From the NCBI RefSeq assembly GCF_014898055.3, contig NW_023605083.1, positions 63,156,228 to 63,220,227 on the forward strand: 64,000 bases of DNA, read 5' to 3'. The notes under the pieces were generated by a model that searched no databases, was not told the origin of the DNA, and worked only from the letters and a program-made list of their open reading frames with translations. Positions 24,410-36,500 of the stretch are shown here, one piece after another; position 1 is the stretch's first letter, and each line of letters begins with the position of its first letter. The DNA comes from Talpa occidentalis (lineage: Eukaryota > Chordata > Mammalia > Eulipotyphla > Talpidae). The translations under genes and the position numbers were made by a program.

Positions 24410-24677
24410 GGGCCTCCCGGGTGGCACAGGGGGTTGAGGGCCGCGCTGTAAGGCTGTCCGCAGCCTCTGGAGCGTGGGTTCTATTCCTGGCCAGCCAGGG
24501 AGAAACCCACATGTCATGGCAGATCTTTCCTGTCTCCCCCGCTGCTCCCCTCAGCAGTGTTTTTGGTCCATCTGCCTGTTCTGCTCCCCCCTCTGCTCTG
24601 TCTCTGATGAATTCTCTCACCCTCTCGTGCCTCTGACTGTACCCCAGTTCTTGTATAAATAAATAAAAACTAAAAAA
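24410..24677 (+). mobile_element. tRNA-derived SINE
   Basis: Duplication ATCAAATATGA at 24399-24409 and 24678-24688. Confidence 0.92.
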
Positions 24678-24938
24678 ATCAAATATGAAATTTAAATGGA
24701 AAAAAGTATGAGAGAAAACATTTTAATTAGTCATTCAGGTAAGAGTTAGCAAACCAGCTGAGAATGAAATGAACTCAAGTGAACTCCAGGCACTCCCCTG
24801 GACCACACCCACACACATAAACAGAAAGGTGGTTTATCAAGATCCCTGAACTGACAATTTCCCCTATAACCTTTGGATCATTTGAAGACTATTCATAGTG
24901 ATAAAGTATTTTAGGATCCTTAGGCTCTGAGGGCTTTT

Positions 24939-25216
24939 TTTTTTTTTAAAGTAAATTATTTTCATTTTTATTTATGCATACAAGAACTGGGGTATAGGCT
25001 AGAGGTGCGGGGCTGAGAGGATTCCCCAGAGACAGAGGGGGGAGCAGAACAGGCGGATCCACTGAAATACACTGCTGAGGGGAGCAGCAGGTGAGACAGG
25101 ATAGGACTGCTGTGTCATGTGGGTCAGCATCCTGGTCAGGGATGAACTCTAGCTGCAGTGGCAGGCATAGCTTGATACCATTGAGACTTTAAACCCTGTG
25201 CCACCAGGGAGGCCCG
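24939..25216 (-). mobile_element. tRNA-derived SINE
   Basis: Duplication TCTGAGGGCTTTT at 24926-24938 and 25220-25232. Confidence 0.9.
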
Positions 25217-25278
25217 GGATCTGAGGGCTTTTACTAAGTTACCACTGAGTACCTGCTAATAAGTAGACAAGGTATTTT

Positions 25279-25545
25279 TTCTTTTTTTTTTTTTTTAAGA
25301 TTTATTTTTTACGCATACAAGACCTGGGGTACAGGCCAGAGGTACGGGAGTGTGAGAGGATGCACCAGAGACAGAGTGGGGAACAGAACAGGCAGACTGA
25401 CCGAAAATCCACTGCTGAGGGGGGCAGAGGGGAGATAGGAGAGGTCTGCTGTGCCATGTGGGTAGCTCCCTGGCTGGGGATCGAACTCATGTTGCAGAGG
25501 CTGCAGATAATTTCACAGTGCTGTGCTTAACCCCTTGCGCCACCT
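25279..25545 (-). mobile_element. tRNA-derived SINE
   Basis: Reverse copy only 60 bp from the previous one. The head ends at GCGCCACCT, lacking the last about 10 bp. Confidence 0.87.
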
Positions 25546-26010
25546 AATTTCAAGCACGCTTAGGGAAAAAAAGACAATTACATTGCTTTTTTTTGGCATT
25601 AGCACCACAAATTTCAGATCAGTTGATTCTAACTTTTTGAAAGGTCAAATTTACCCAGTTTCTGGCAGATTACCTTTTAATTAAAAAAGGTTTTATAGGG
25701 CTAAAAATGTATAGTAAAACTTTTTTAAAAACAACAATTTAACCACAGGGAACTAAATTGTGATTTTTAGATATTTACATGAAAAATTCTTAATAATAAT
25801 GACAAAGATAGAAAAGATATCCCATAGTGACATAAAAATTATACTGTTGACTCTGTCAAATAGAGTATGAGCTTGGAACAGGTCTGCAGGTTGTGGTTAG
25901 GTGAACTAATATATATTTATTCTCACTGTACTCCATGTTCTAATTTTGGAATATGAAGAGGGGTTATGATAATTAATATGCAACTTTTTCCACAAAGAAA
26001 AAATATCTTT

Positions 26011-26281
26011 TATTTTTTTAAAGGATTTATTTATTTTTATACAAGAGCTGGGGTACAGGCCAGAGGCGCAGGAGGATGAGAGGATTCACCAGAGACAGAG
26101 CAGGGAGCAGAACAGGCAGACTGACTGAAACACACTGCTGAGGGGAACAGCGGGCACGACAAGAGAGGTCTGCCACACCGTAGGGGAATCTCCCTGGCTG
26201 GCCGGGAATTGAACCTGCACTGCAGAGGCTGTGGACAGCTTCATCGCGCTGTACTCAACCCTCTGTGTCACCGGGGAGGCC
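26011..26281 (-). mobile_element. tRNA-derived SINE
   Basis: Exact 16-bp duplications AAGAAAAAATATCTTT (25995-26010 and 26282-26297). Confidence 0.93.
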
Positions 26282-26499
26282 AAGAAAAAATATCTTTAAA
26301 CTATTTGCAAACAAAGGAGAAAGTTGAACAGTTTCCCTAATGACTTCTGTCACTGTAGATTAGTTTATTATTTTTACTTCTTCAATAAACATTTGAGTGC
26401 CTACAGGGTACACAGGCCTGGGCTCTGATGACCAGTTGGTCTGTGTCGCTTATTCAGACACATTATGTTTCCAATTATTTTTTGACAGGATTTAATTTT

Positions 26500-26771
26500 T
26501 TTAAGATTTATTTTATTTATGCATACAAGAGCTGGGGTGTAGGCCAGAGGTGCAGGGGGTAGGGGGATGAGAGGGTTCACCAGGGACAGTGTGGGGAGCA
26601 GAACAAGTGGACCTACCAAAATACACTGCTGAGGGAAGCAGCAGGCACAACAGGAGAGGTCTGCAGTGCCATAGGGGTGAGCTCTCTGGCCGGGATTGAA
26701 CTTGTGTTGCAGTGGCTGCAGATAGCTTCATAGTGCTGAGACTTAAGCCCTTGAGCCACCAGGGAGGCCCT
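26500..26771 (-). mobile_element. tRNA-derived SINE
   Basis: Duplications AGGATTTAATTTT (26487-26499) and AGGCTTTAATTTT (26772-26784), inserted at the edge of a LINE-1 fragment. Confidence 0.9.
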
Positions 26772-27490
26772 AGGCTTTAATTTTAAATAGACTTTAAGAG
26801 CAGTTTTAGGGTCACAGCAAAATCGAGCATACAATATATACTCCCTGCCCCAATAGCTTCCCCCACTATCAACTCCTGCACTAGAGGGGTACATTTGCTA
26901 CAGTTAATGAACATGGTTGTCACCAAACTTCCATAGTTCTCACTAGGGTTCAGTCTTTGTATTAAACTCCCTATGGATTTTGACAAATGTATAATATATG
27001 TACGCACCATTATAGTATAGAACAGAATTGTTTTGCTGCCCTAAATATCCTCTGTGATATGCCTACTTACCCCTCCCACTGCTCTCCTTCCTGGCAACCA
27101 CTGATCATAAAACTGGAATCACTCAGTATGTGGCCTTTTTGGATCAGTTTCTTTCATTTAGTATTATATATTTACGTATCCTCCATATTTTTCATTGCTT
27201 GATAGCTCATTTTCTTAGTGCCGAATAATATCTGGAATAATATCATACCACAGTTTATCCATTCATCTATTGAAACACATTTTGGTTGCTTCCAAGTTTG
27301 GGCAATTATAAAGAGAAGCTGCTATAAACATCCCTGTGCAGGATTTTGTGTGGACATAAGTTTTTGACTCATTTGGGTAAATCCCAAGGAGTATGATTGC
27401 TGGATCATATGGTAAGAATATGTCTAGTTTTTTAAGTAACTGTCAAACTGTCCTCCTAAGTGACAGTACCACTTATAATTTAAAAATAAA
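26772..27490 (-). mobile_element. LINE-1 3' UTR fragment, reverse
   Basis: 'ctccttcctggcaaccactg', 'cattcatctattgaaacaca' and 'gattgctggatcatatggta' are standard reverse-strand LINE-1 sequences. The start is cut by the SINE at 26500-26771. Confidence 0.85.
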
Positions 27491-29499
27491 TTATGAAAAA
27501 TGTCTGTTTTTCATTGACTCTTTTTGATAAGTAGAAAATGGTCATTTTTATTATAAAAACAATAATGTTCATTATTCAAAGTCAACAATATAAAAAGGCA
27601 TGTTAAAAAACAATACATTTCATTCATCATAGTTGGTATAATTTCTTTCAGTCCTTTTTCTGTATATAGCTGTCACATTTTAAACTTATCTAGACTGCTC
27701 ACCAAAGTTTATGTTTTTATTAGATACAACCCAAATCAAGAGTCCTAACTATTGAAAATGTAACACAAACTTTTAATTACTGGTATTTTGAGCACTGTGT
27801 CACTAAGGGTATCAACTTGCCAGAGTTGAATTGTTTTTGCTTCCCTGAAGTAATTGATGTACTTGTGTTTTCCCAAAGTCTTTTCATGTCTTTTCTGGAA
27901 TATGAAGCTGGAACCATTGCTATTTCATTTCTGTTTCAGTTTGGAATCAGCTATAATTATTTTGGTTTGGGTTTCGCTTGAGCCAAAAATGTGTTCCAAA
28001 TATTTGGTTTGAACCAGACATTTTGAATTCTTTTCTTGTTAAGATTTTATAAACTAAAATATCTAGAGTCAATAAATTTGGGTTTTATTTGCGTCTAAAA
28101 ACATTAGTCCTTAAAAAAATATGAATTCTAATATGTACTAATGTGACTGGAATGCTCCTGGAAAAAGTCAGAACTTGGTGGAGTCGGTTTTCTAAAAGAG
28201 ATGAGGGCCTTTAGACAAATAAAAATACATGTTAACTACCAAGACATCAGTGGTCAGAGCCTGCTAGAAGCTGATGCTGCTGTAATATATGTAAGCAATT
28301 CACACTTCACAATATCTACAAACTGTTAGATTGGTGTATTGTGAAACTGGTGCTTTAAAATCATCAACCAGGTTTGGACAAACCAAATTTAACTAGGCTC
28401 AAGTACAACCTTATTGATCTTTACCGATGATGCTTAATTAACTCGTAAGAATATCTTCTTTTTTCCACTTTCTCTAGTCTCATTTTCCATGTTATTGATC
28501 ATGAGGTATACAAATCCTTTATTGTACAGTTCCAAAAAACATTTTGGAGAAATGCAGACTATAACAAAATGTTTATATTGACCGATTATATAAATCATCC
28601 AATCTAAGAGGGGGGCATTAATTGTAAAATTAATTACACCATTATGTTGTACAGATTAAGAAAATAACACCTACCACTTAATTGACAAGGCACTGTGAGT
28701 ATTGAAGTATTTTTGTAATTGTAACTGTGTTTTAGAAAAGATTAGCTACAATGGTGATGTTTTCAAAATTCTGTTCTATATCAACCAATAACATTTGGGA
28801 ATTTGGTATCTAAGCACTGTTCAATATGAACATTCAACTTTTCTGATTGTATTTTATCATTTAATTGTAGTTTGAGGTAGCTCATTCAATCAATATCACA
28901 ACTTTCATGAGCAGCAATCGTAAAATAAACAACTCAAAATTGAATTCAATCTGAAATCTCTCCAGGGAGGTCACGGATTATTTAAAAGGAAATCATTTGA
29001 AATAATAAACATTGTCTAAACACAAAACAATCGAGAAACAATATAAAATCATCGAAGCTAAAGAAACAAACAGAAACATTTCATACCAGATTAAAACATC
29101 TCATTGGACTTATTTAAAGATAAGATAAATACTAAGTTACCTCACTGGCCAAAGTATCAACACTTTCCATTTTAGAGCAGGGCCTTATCCACATGCGTAA
29201 TTGAAATTTCCTAGTTGTTAGCCAAATAAAAAGGGTAAAACAACAAAAACGGCGGAACTGATTTAATTTAACCCAATATATTACAAATATTATCCTTCCG
29301 ACATGTAACAATATAAAATTTATTAATGAGTTCTTCGACATCTGGCGAACTATTCATTCTCACAGCACATCTCACGCGTTGTACTAGTCAAATCTCAACA
29401 CTCAATAGCCATATTGGCCTTATGGGGCCTCAATAGTAACTCACTCTTTCTATTCTGAGTTTGGGAATTTCTTTTCTATTACATGCTGTCTCGAAGGCG
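27491..29499. other. AT-rich upstream flank of UGCG
   Basis: About 2 kb directly upstream of the CpG island with no SINE or LTR seen. It may hold conserved upstream regulatory sequence, but no specific site can be supported. Confidence 0.5.
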
Positions 29500-30440
29500 C
29501 TTAGAGATCTGCGGCACAGGAGATGATTTCCCCTCGGGTGTGCTGGGCTCCGAGACCGCCCCGCAGCGAGGGAAGGGCGCACGGCGCGGGGGCCAGCCCG
29601 GCGCCCAGGAACGTGGCAGGAGGCGGGCCGGGGCCGTGCTGGGCGAGAAACTGCGAACACCAAGCGCCGAAGCTGGATTGTGAGAACAAACTCGGGCAGC
29701 TTCCTGGAACCCCTGTTTCTGGGGCGCCCTGTAACAGATAAGAAAAGCAGCCTCCGAGCCGGACCCAGAGTCCCGCCCCGGCGCCAAGGTCTCGGCCACG
29801 GCGGACCTGGCAGGCCGGGGCCGCCGGGGGCGCCTCCGCGCGTCCTGGAGAGGTAGGCGGCGGCGCTGGCGGCGGGAGCCCGGGGCCCCGGGCCACCCCG
29901 GCCTGCGTCCAGCGCCCGGGGCGCGCTCCCGGGGTGGCGCGCGGGCGCGCGGGCGGCGGGATGGGCGGGGAGGGAGCGGCGCGCACCGCCTCCTCCCGAC
30001 GGCGGGGGCGGGGCGGGGCGCGCCGGGGAGTCGGGGCGCCAGCCGCCGGTTTCGATTAGTACGCGGAGCCGCGGCGGCTGAGCAGGGCGCGGAGCCCGGC
30101 GGGGAGGCGGCGGGCGGCGGGCGGCGGCGGCGGGGCTGCGGGCGCGCAGAGGCCGGCCGCTGGCCGCGAGGGCGCGGAGAGCCAGGCGGAGCGCGGAGCC
30201 ACGGCCGCCCGGACCACGGAGCCCGGGCACCGCAGCGCCGGCAGCCGCGAACGCGTCCCGGGCAGCGCGCGGACGAGGGCGCGCGGGCGGGGGCGCGCAG
30301 GTCCTGCCCGCCCCTTCCGTCCCCACCCCCCTCCGCCCCTTCCTCTCCCCACCTTCCTCTCCCCCCCTGCGCCCCCGCGCCGGGCGCCCACCCTGTCCTG
30401 CTCTTGCGGGAGCGCTATCCGCGGCGGCGGCCGGAGCGGG

Positions 30441-30460
30441 CCGGGCCGGGCCGGGCCGGG
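30441..30460 (+). repeat. (CCGGG)4 repeat 2 bp before the UGCG start codon
   Basis: Four exact CCGGG units end two bases before the ATG, so they lie in the 5' UTR. The G runs continue into GG before ATGG. Such a stretch could fold strongly in the mRNA leader and could vary in copy number. Confidence 0.9.
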
Positions 30461-30462
30461 GG

Positions 30463-30560
30463 ATGGCGCTGCTGGACCTGGCCCTGGAGGGAATGGCCAT
30501 CTTCGGGTTCATCCTCTTCTTGGTGCTGTGGCTGATGCATTTCATGGCCATTATCTACAC
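30463..30560 (+). CDS. UGCG: UGCG exon 1, coding part (residues 1-32 and two bases of codon 33)
   Basis: Starts at the ATG in a fair Kozak context (G at -3, G at +4) and encodes the short N-terminal tail and the first membrane segment. The donor is GTGAGT at 30561. Against the human protein as I remember it there are two conservative Val-to-Ile changes (residues 13 and 17). Confidence 0.97.
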
Positions 30561-33500
30561 GTGAGTGAGGGGCAACAGGAGGAGCTGGTGGCGGCGATCG
30601 GGGCCTCGGGGACAGGCGGAGGTGGGGGATTGCTCTTCCGAGGAGACCGGGCTCGGGTGGGGGTGGAGAAAGCTCGTTCTTAGATTGTTTCCCCCATTCT
30701 CTCTCCCCTTGGACCCGCTGATGCGGGGGTCCTTGAGAGGGCAAAGCGGCGAGTGAGAGGCTGCCTGGGGGAGAGCAGACCGCTCTAACGTGCCGGGCGG
30801 AAGGTTTGCTTGCTTGGTTTGACTGTTGGGGAAATTTGTGTGATTTCCCCCCCAACCCCCATCTGGGCCAAGATGTGTGCTGTATTGTTTTTTTCTCTCT
30901 ACCTGGGCCCTATTTCTACGGTGGTGATGATCGTTTCCACCTTTCTGGGAGCTGCGCACAGCTACCTGGAGACCTCCCTGAGGGTTTTCTTCTTCCTGGA
31001 AGAGATCTGTGCCCTTAGATACCTGGCCACCTAGAAACATGTCCACCAAACCTCAGAGCTGGCGCCACAGCCTTGAGTCATGTCAGTTTGTACATTTCCA
31101 TGTGGTGCCGCCCCCCCCCCCAATTCCTTATTTGCTGTCTTGTTGAGATTTGTATCCCCTCCCCACATGTATCTTTTCACTATGTAATTTAACAGATACT
31201 TGTTGAGGCCTGCTAGATACAATTCACTGGGGACACAGTAGGGAGTAGAACAGATTCCTGCCCGCATATAGTTTATATTCTGGAAGGGATAGAAATAATA
31301 AAATTCCGAATAAGGTTATTTCAATAGTGATAAGACCTATGAATAAAATAGAAAAGGGTGATGGGGTGAATATGCAAGGAATATGTAGCTGTTTTTTTTG
31401 ATATTTCAATTGGGTTAGTGTCTTTAAAATGAAATCAGCATCCTAAAGAAAGAATTGCATATAGCAAGTTACAGATAGATATCCTCTGACCTTTCAGCTT
31501 GAAATTAAGGTGATTGCACACCCTATAATAGGGTTTGTATTAGGAAAGGAGAAAGGAAGGCTTTTTAAAATTTTTGTTACAATTTTTCCCTTTTACTACA
31601 GAAAAAAAGGGATTTTCTTTTTGGAAATGCTGTTGTTTTTTATATATATCATAATGTGGCTGTTACTTGGTACTGTAGAAAGATGCTACACTGTGTAAGA
31701 CACACCAATGTTTCTTTGAAGATGAAGGAAGACTTGCCTCTTGGATATTGTTAATCTTAGTTTGTGGAGTTTGTGGCCTGCAGTCCCTGAACACTCATTT
31801 AATTTTAAAATCAATTCTTAGAAAACAACTTTTCCAATCATAAAAATTTTCAAATGCATATAAGAAATTTAGGTAATAGAGAGTAATAAAGAAGGTTACA
31901 ACACACACCAGAACTATTACCTTGCCAACCTTTTGTTGAGAGAGAGAGAGGAGCAGCAGCAGAGGGACGGGAGGGCGAAGGCAAGTGGGAGGCAGGAGAG
32001 AGGGAAGGAATGAGAGATAAAGACCATATTCTGATGTTCTACAACCAGCTTTTAAAATTCACCTATTTAATATGTGCTTTTGGGGATGCTCTTTTGTACA
32101 AGGCACTGTTCTAGGTGCTGGAAATAAAATTGAAGAACAAGACATCAGGTCCTCTGTTTACATGGAGCCTCCATTATAGTATCCTAGCCACTATTTTTCA
32201 TGTCAATGATGTATGTATGATTTTTGCATCATTTTTAATAGACACATGGCATTTTTATATAAAAGGTAATAATATGTATCTGATTTTTTTTTAAAGATTT
32301 ATTATTTATTTATTATGCATAGAAAAACTGGGGTATTGGTCACAGCGGGGGTGGGGGTGGTGGTGATGAGAGAATTCACCAGAGAACAGGAGGATTTACT
32401 GAAATACACTGCTGAGGTGGGCAGCAGGTGAGACAGAGAGGTCTGCTGTACCATATGTGGGTTAGCTCCCTGGCTGGGGATGGCACTCAGGTTAAATCCT
32501 ATGATTTAACCCCTATGCCACCAGGGAGGCCCTGTTATCACTGATGGACATTTAGGTTGTTTCCAATTTGTCAAGATCACCAATTCATCTTTGTCAAGAT
32601 GAATTCATATGATGCATCTTTGAGAGATAATCTCCTTAGTTTATGTTTCTGAAAGAGGAGTTACTGGGCCAAAAAAGGTGGGGGTACACATTCTAAACTT
32701 TGATACAGATTGCCCTGTGGGAAGGCTACTAGTCCAGGCTAGTAACATTTTATGATGGTCTCCATTTCCCCTTTTACTGGGTGTCAGATTTTTAATTACT
32801 GTTTCATTGTGTTATAAGGCAGCCCGGATACAGAACGGGATGCCTGACTGTGGGTCCTCTCCCCTGCACTTTAAAGGACTTATCAATGCTCTACTGCAGG
32901 CACACACGAAAGGTTAATAAAAGGTTTATTTACAAGGGAAGGGCAAATGAGGAAATGTACAGCTCAGGGAGAAAAATGGGAGACAAAGTTTTAAATGCAT
33001 CCTACCCGATCCGCTGATCTGGAATCCCAAATGGCACTCTGAGAGCTGGCCGCCAGCCAGAAGCCTTGAAGCCAGGAGGCTAGTGACAGAGCCCCCAAGG
33101 CCCACGTGTTTGGTTTTTATTCCCAACCTGGCTGCTTAACTCCACCCTCAGGTCCCAGCCACCTTCCTTTTGGTGGTGATGGGATTTGTCTTTGCCAATG
33201 TCCTGATGGCTTTGGTCTGGAGTGGGGGTGGAGTCCACAAAGCCTGTATGGGATTAGCGCAGGACATCCTTTCCCCCTAACAATTGTAATTACTAGTTTC
33301 ATTGTAACATTTTTCATATTTTATGTACTAGTTACATGTGGTTGTAAATGACATAGTCATAATATGATTTTTCTGTTCTACAGTCTATTGTTGCATTGAT
33401 CTTTTTCATATGAAGGTTTTCTGTGGTATGTTGCAATGTTTTTCCAATTTTTTTCAACTTTATACATGTTAGACATGGAGAGTGTGTGTACCTATGTGTT

Positions 33501-36500
33501 TCAGATAGTGTTTTTATTGTCTTCTGATTTTTTTTATCTTCTATTCCCCTGAATTATTGTATTGTTAGTATCTGTTTTCTTTTAGTATTTCGATTTTTTT
33601 TGAATTGTTTTTTTACATTTTTATTGTTATCAGTATTTTGCTTTGTTATGAGAGCTAGAGCATTAATTTTAAGTTCACTTAAAGTCTTAGCCTCTCATCC
33701 CAAAACCACTTATTGAATGGGTATTTGACTATTCCATTTCAATATTATATATGATATTTCATAGTTTTGAATTATTACCTTTACTATAGACAGTTCTTTT
33801 GTATACTTGGGTATGTTTCAAGACTCCCAGTGCTGTTTCATTCAACTGTTAGTTCTTATACCAGTAATCACTCTTTTTAATTACAGTTGGCTCTTCATAT
33901 CCATGGGTTCTGCTTCACATACTCAGTCAAGCATGGGTGGGGAATACAAATCTAGGATGGTATTTTGTCTGTTCTGAATATGCAGGCCTATTTTTCTTGT
34001 CATTGTTCCTCAATAGTACAGTATAACAACAATATTTACATAGCATTTACACTGTGTTAGGCAATATAAGTAGGCTAGTCATGATATAAAGTATACAGAA
34101 AATGTGTCTAGGTTACGTGCACCATTTTATATGAGACTTGAGCATCTGCAGATTTTGCTTTTTGCAAGGGTCCTGAGGGGCAACTATAATGAAGTTTTTT
34201 TAAACATTGAGGTAGTCTTGGTTTGCAATGTTGTAAGTATTTTGGGAGTAGAGGGTCCCCCCTTCCTGTGGTGCAACTTGCACCAAAGCACCCATAGTCC
34301 ACCACCATAGTCATATGATGAAGTTTTATTACCTATATTACTGGTAAGGGAAACTCCTCTGTTGTTTTTTGTTTTTTGGGGGTTTTTTTGGCACGCTTTC
34401 TTAGCTTTTATACATTTTTTGCCTAAAGATCAACTTTAAAATATTTTCTTTTCAGACTAGTGTTTTTAAAATTGGAATTGTTCAATTTACAGCTCAATTA
34501 GGAGAAAATTGACTCCTTTCTACCTAGAATCATGATATATCCCCTTCTACAATACGTACATAATGATAAATCATGCTTTTTAAAGGAAAATTAGCACTAG
34601 TGATGTAGCCAAATATTCTGAATAACCATCTTGGGGAATATTTACACACTTAGCATTGAGTAAGTTCGTAGAATTGTTTCAAATGATCTTATGCTTAATG
34701 ATAAATAGCAAGATATTAAAAAAAATCTTCAGTTTTGGGGGCTACTGTAAACAGCTGAGTACTGTAGAGAAGCTTTGATTTATTTCTAGTGCCTTAACAT
34801 TAATTTTTTAAATTTACAATAGCAGGATCCTGAAGGTTATGTGAATATACAATAAAGAAAATGCAATTCACTTATGGCAGACTAGAATGACTTGATAATT
34901 AAAGGAATCCTGGAATTCCTTTCTCAACATAAAGCAAATAAGCTATAGCTTAATTTATGTATACATTAAATCTTACCTTTTGGGGGGAATAAGTTCCTTC
35001 TGGTGCCACCTGAAAATTAATTATATATTTGATTTCTTTCCCATTGAAATATAAAGATATTTATCAGTATGACTGTCTTCAGAGAATTAAGTTTTTCCTA
35101 CCATCTCTACAATTTTTAGGAAAGTTGTAGGCTTGACATCTTAGTTTTTTGAAAAGCAAGGTTAGAGAACATTTGCCAATAGTCTTTTGGTTAAAGGCTA
35201 TGTTAAACATTCTGCATCTTATTAAAGAATGTGTTTTCTGAACACATATTCTGTGTTTTCTCATTCTTTTTGAAATGAACTGAAGAATAACTAAAACCTT
35301 GTATTTGCAACTGGTGGCAGTAGAGCCTGCTTATAAAAACTTAAGGCTCTGGACTTGTCAGCATAATCTCAGACCCCCTGATTGTTAAAAATGTTTATGT
35401 AATGTAAATATTATAGTAAAATTGCAGAGAAAAGCTATAAAACATGTTCAGAAAAGTTGGTTATTTAGTAGAAACTAAACACCGTGTAGTAGAATCTAGT
35501 TAATTTACATTCAGTATTCTACTTATCTTCTTAGATAAAGAACTAAGTATTGGCCTGTGTTTAAAAATGGAGCTGACTTTGATTAATGAAATGAACAATT
35601 CTTGTACGACACCTAAGATTTCATAAATGTCTTTCATTTCCTATAAGCCTGCAACTTTAAAAACTGAGATAACTTGGGGGCCTCCCTGGTGGGCAGGGGT
35701 TAAGACACAGCACTATCAAGCTATCGCCAGCCACTGCAGCATGATCCCTGGCCCGCCAGGGAACAACCCACATGGCACAGCAGACCTCTTCCCTCTTGCC
35801 CTCTGCTCTGTTCAGCAGTGTATTTCAGTAGATCTGCCTGCTCTGTTCCCAACTCTGGTGAATCCTCTCACCCCCTGCACCTCTGGTCTACACCACAGAT
35901 CTTATATGCATTTAAATATTTTTTTTTTTAAAGATTGATTTATTTATTTATACAAGCACTGGGTACAGTCAGAAGTGTGGGAGGGTGAGAGAATTCACCA
36001 GAGCCAGAGTTGGGAGAGCAGAGCAGGCAGACTGACGAAATACACTGCTGAGGGGAGCAGCGGGCGGCAGGAGAGGTCTGCACACCATGTGGGACCCTCG
36101 CCTGGTGGCCCGGGATCGAACGGGCGCTGCAGAAGCCGCGGGCAGCCTCGCAACCCAGCGCTCAACTGCTGCGCCACCGGGGAGGCCCAATAAATAAGTC
36201 TTAAAAAAATAAAAATTGAGATAACTTATAAGCTAGAAAATTATTATTTTCAAAATTTTGAAACTGTTGAGTGGTACCTCTACTTACTGCTTTGTTCTTT
36301 TCAACTTTTAATATTGAACTAAAGATTAGGCATTTCATAATGTATTTTACATGGGAGACATTTCTCTCTATACTGTTGAAGAAAACATTCAGATCAGAGC
36401 ATCTGAAGTTTTAAGACTTATTTCCCAGTTTTTTATTTCCTAAAAATATAATAGCTAATGATTACGGCATCAGTAGGCAGATTTGGTTAAATGGTCTTTA

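Larger units (their letters stand above)
29500..30700 (+). promoter_or_regulatory. UGCG: CpG island and TATA-less promoter of UGCG
   Basis: About 1.2 kb of very GC- and CpG-rich DNA in an otherwise AT-rich window, ending just inside intron 1. It has runs of Sp1-type GC boxes (GGGGCGGGGC around 30005-30019) and no TATA box close to the start codon. This is the usual structure of a housekeeping promoter. The transcription start cannot be placed from sequence; a position between about 30000 and 30250 would give a 5' UTR of ordinary length. It is free of the SINEs and LTRs that fill the flanks. Confidence 0.88.

Noticed and set aside
29430..30551. 373-codon open frame on the - strand across the CpG island
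   Set aside because: It lies opposite UGCG exon 1 in very GC-rich DNA, where stop codons are rare. It is a low-complexity Ala/Arg/Pro product with no domain.
9169..33282. A complete provirus formed by two family A LTRs
   Set aside because: Each LTR has its own private target duplication and the intervals hold LINE, SINE and unique DNA, so they are separate solo LTRs.
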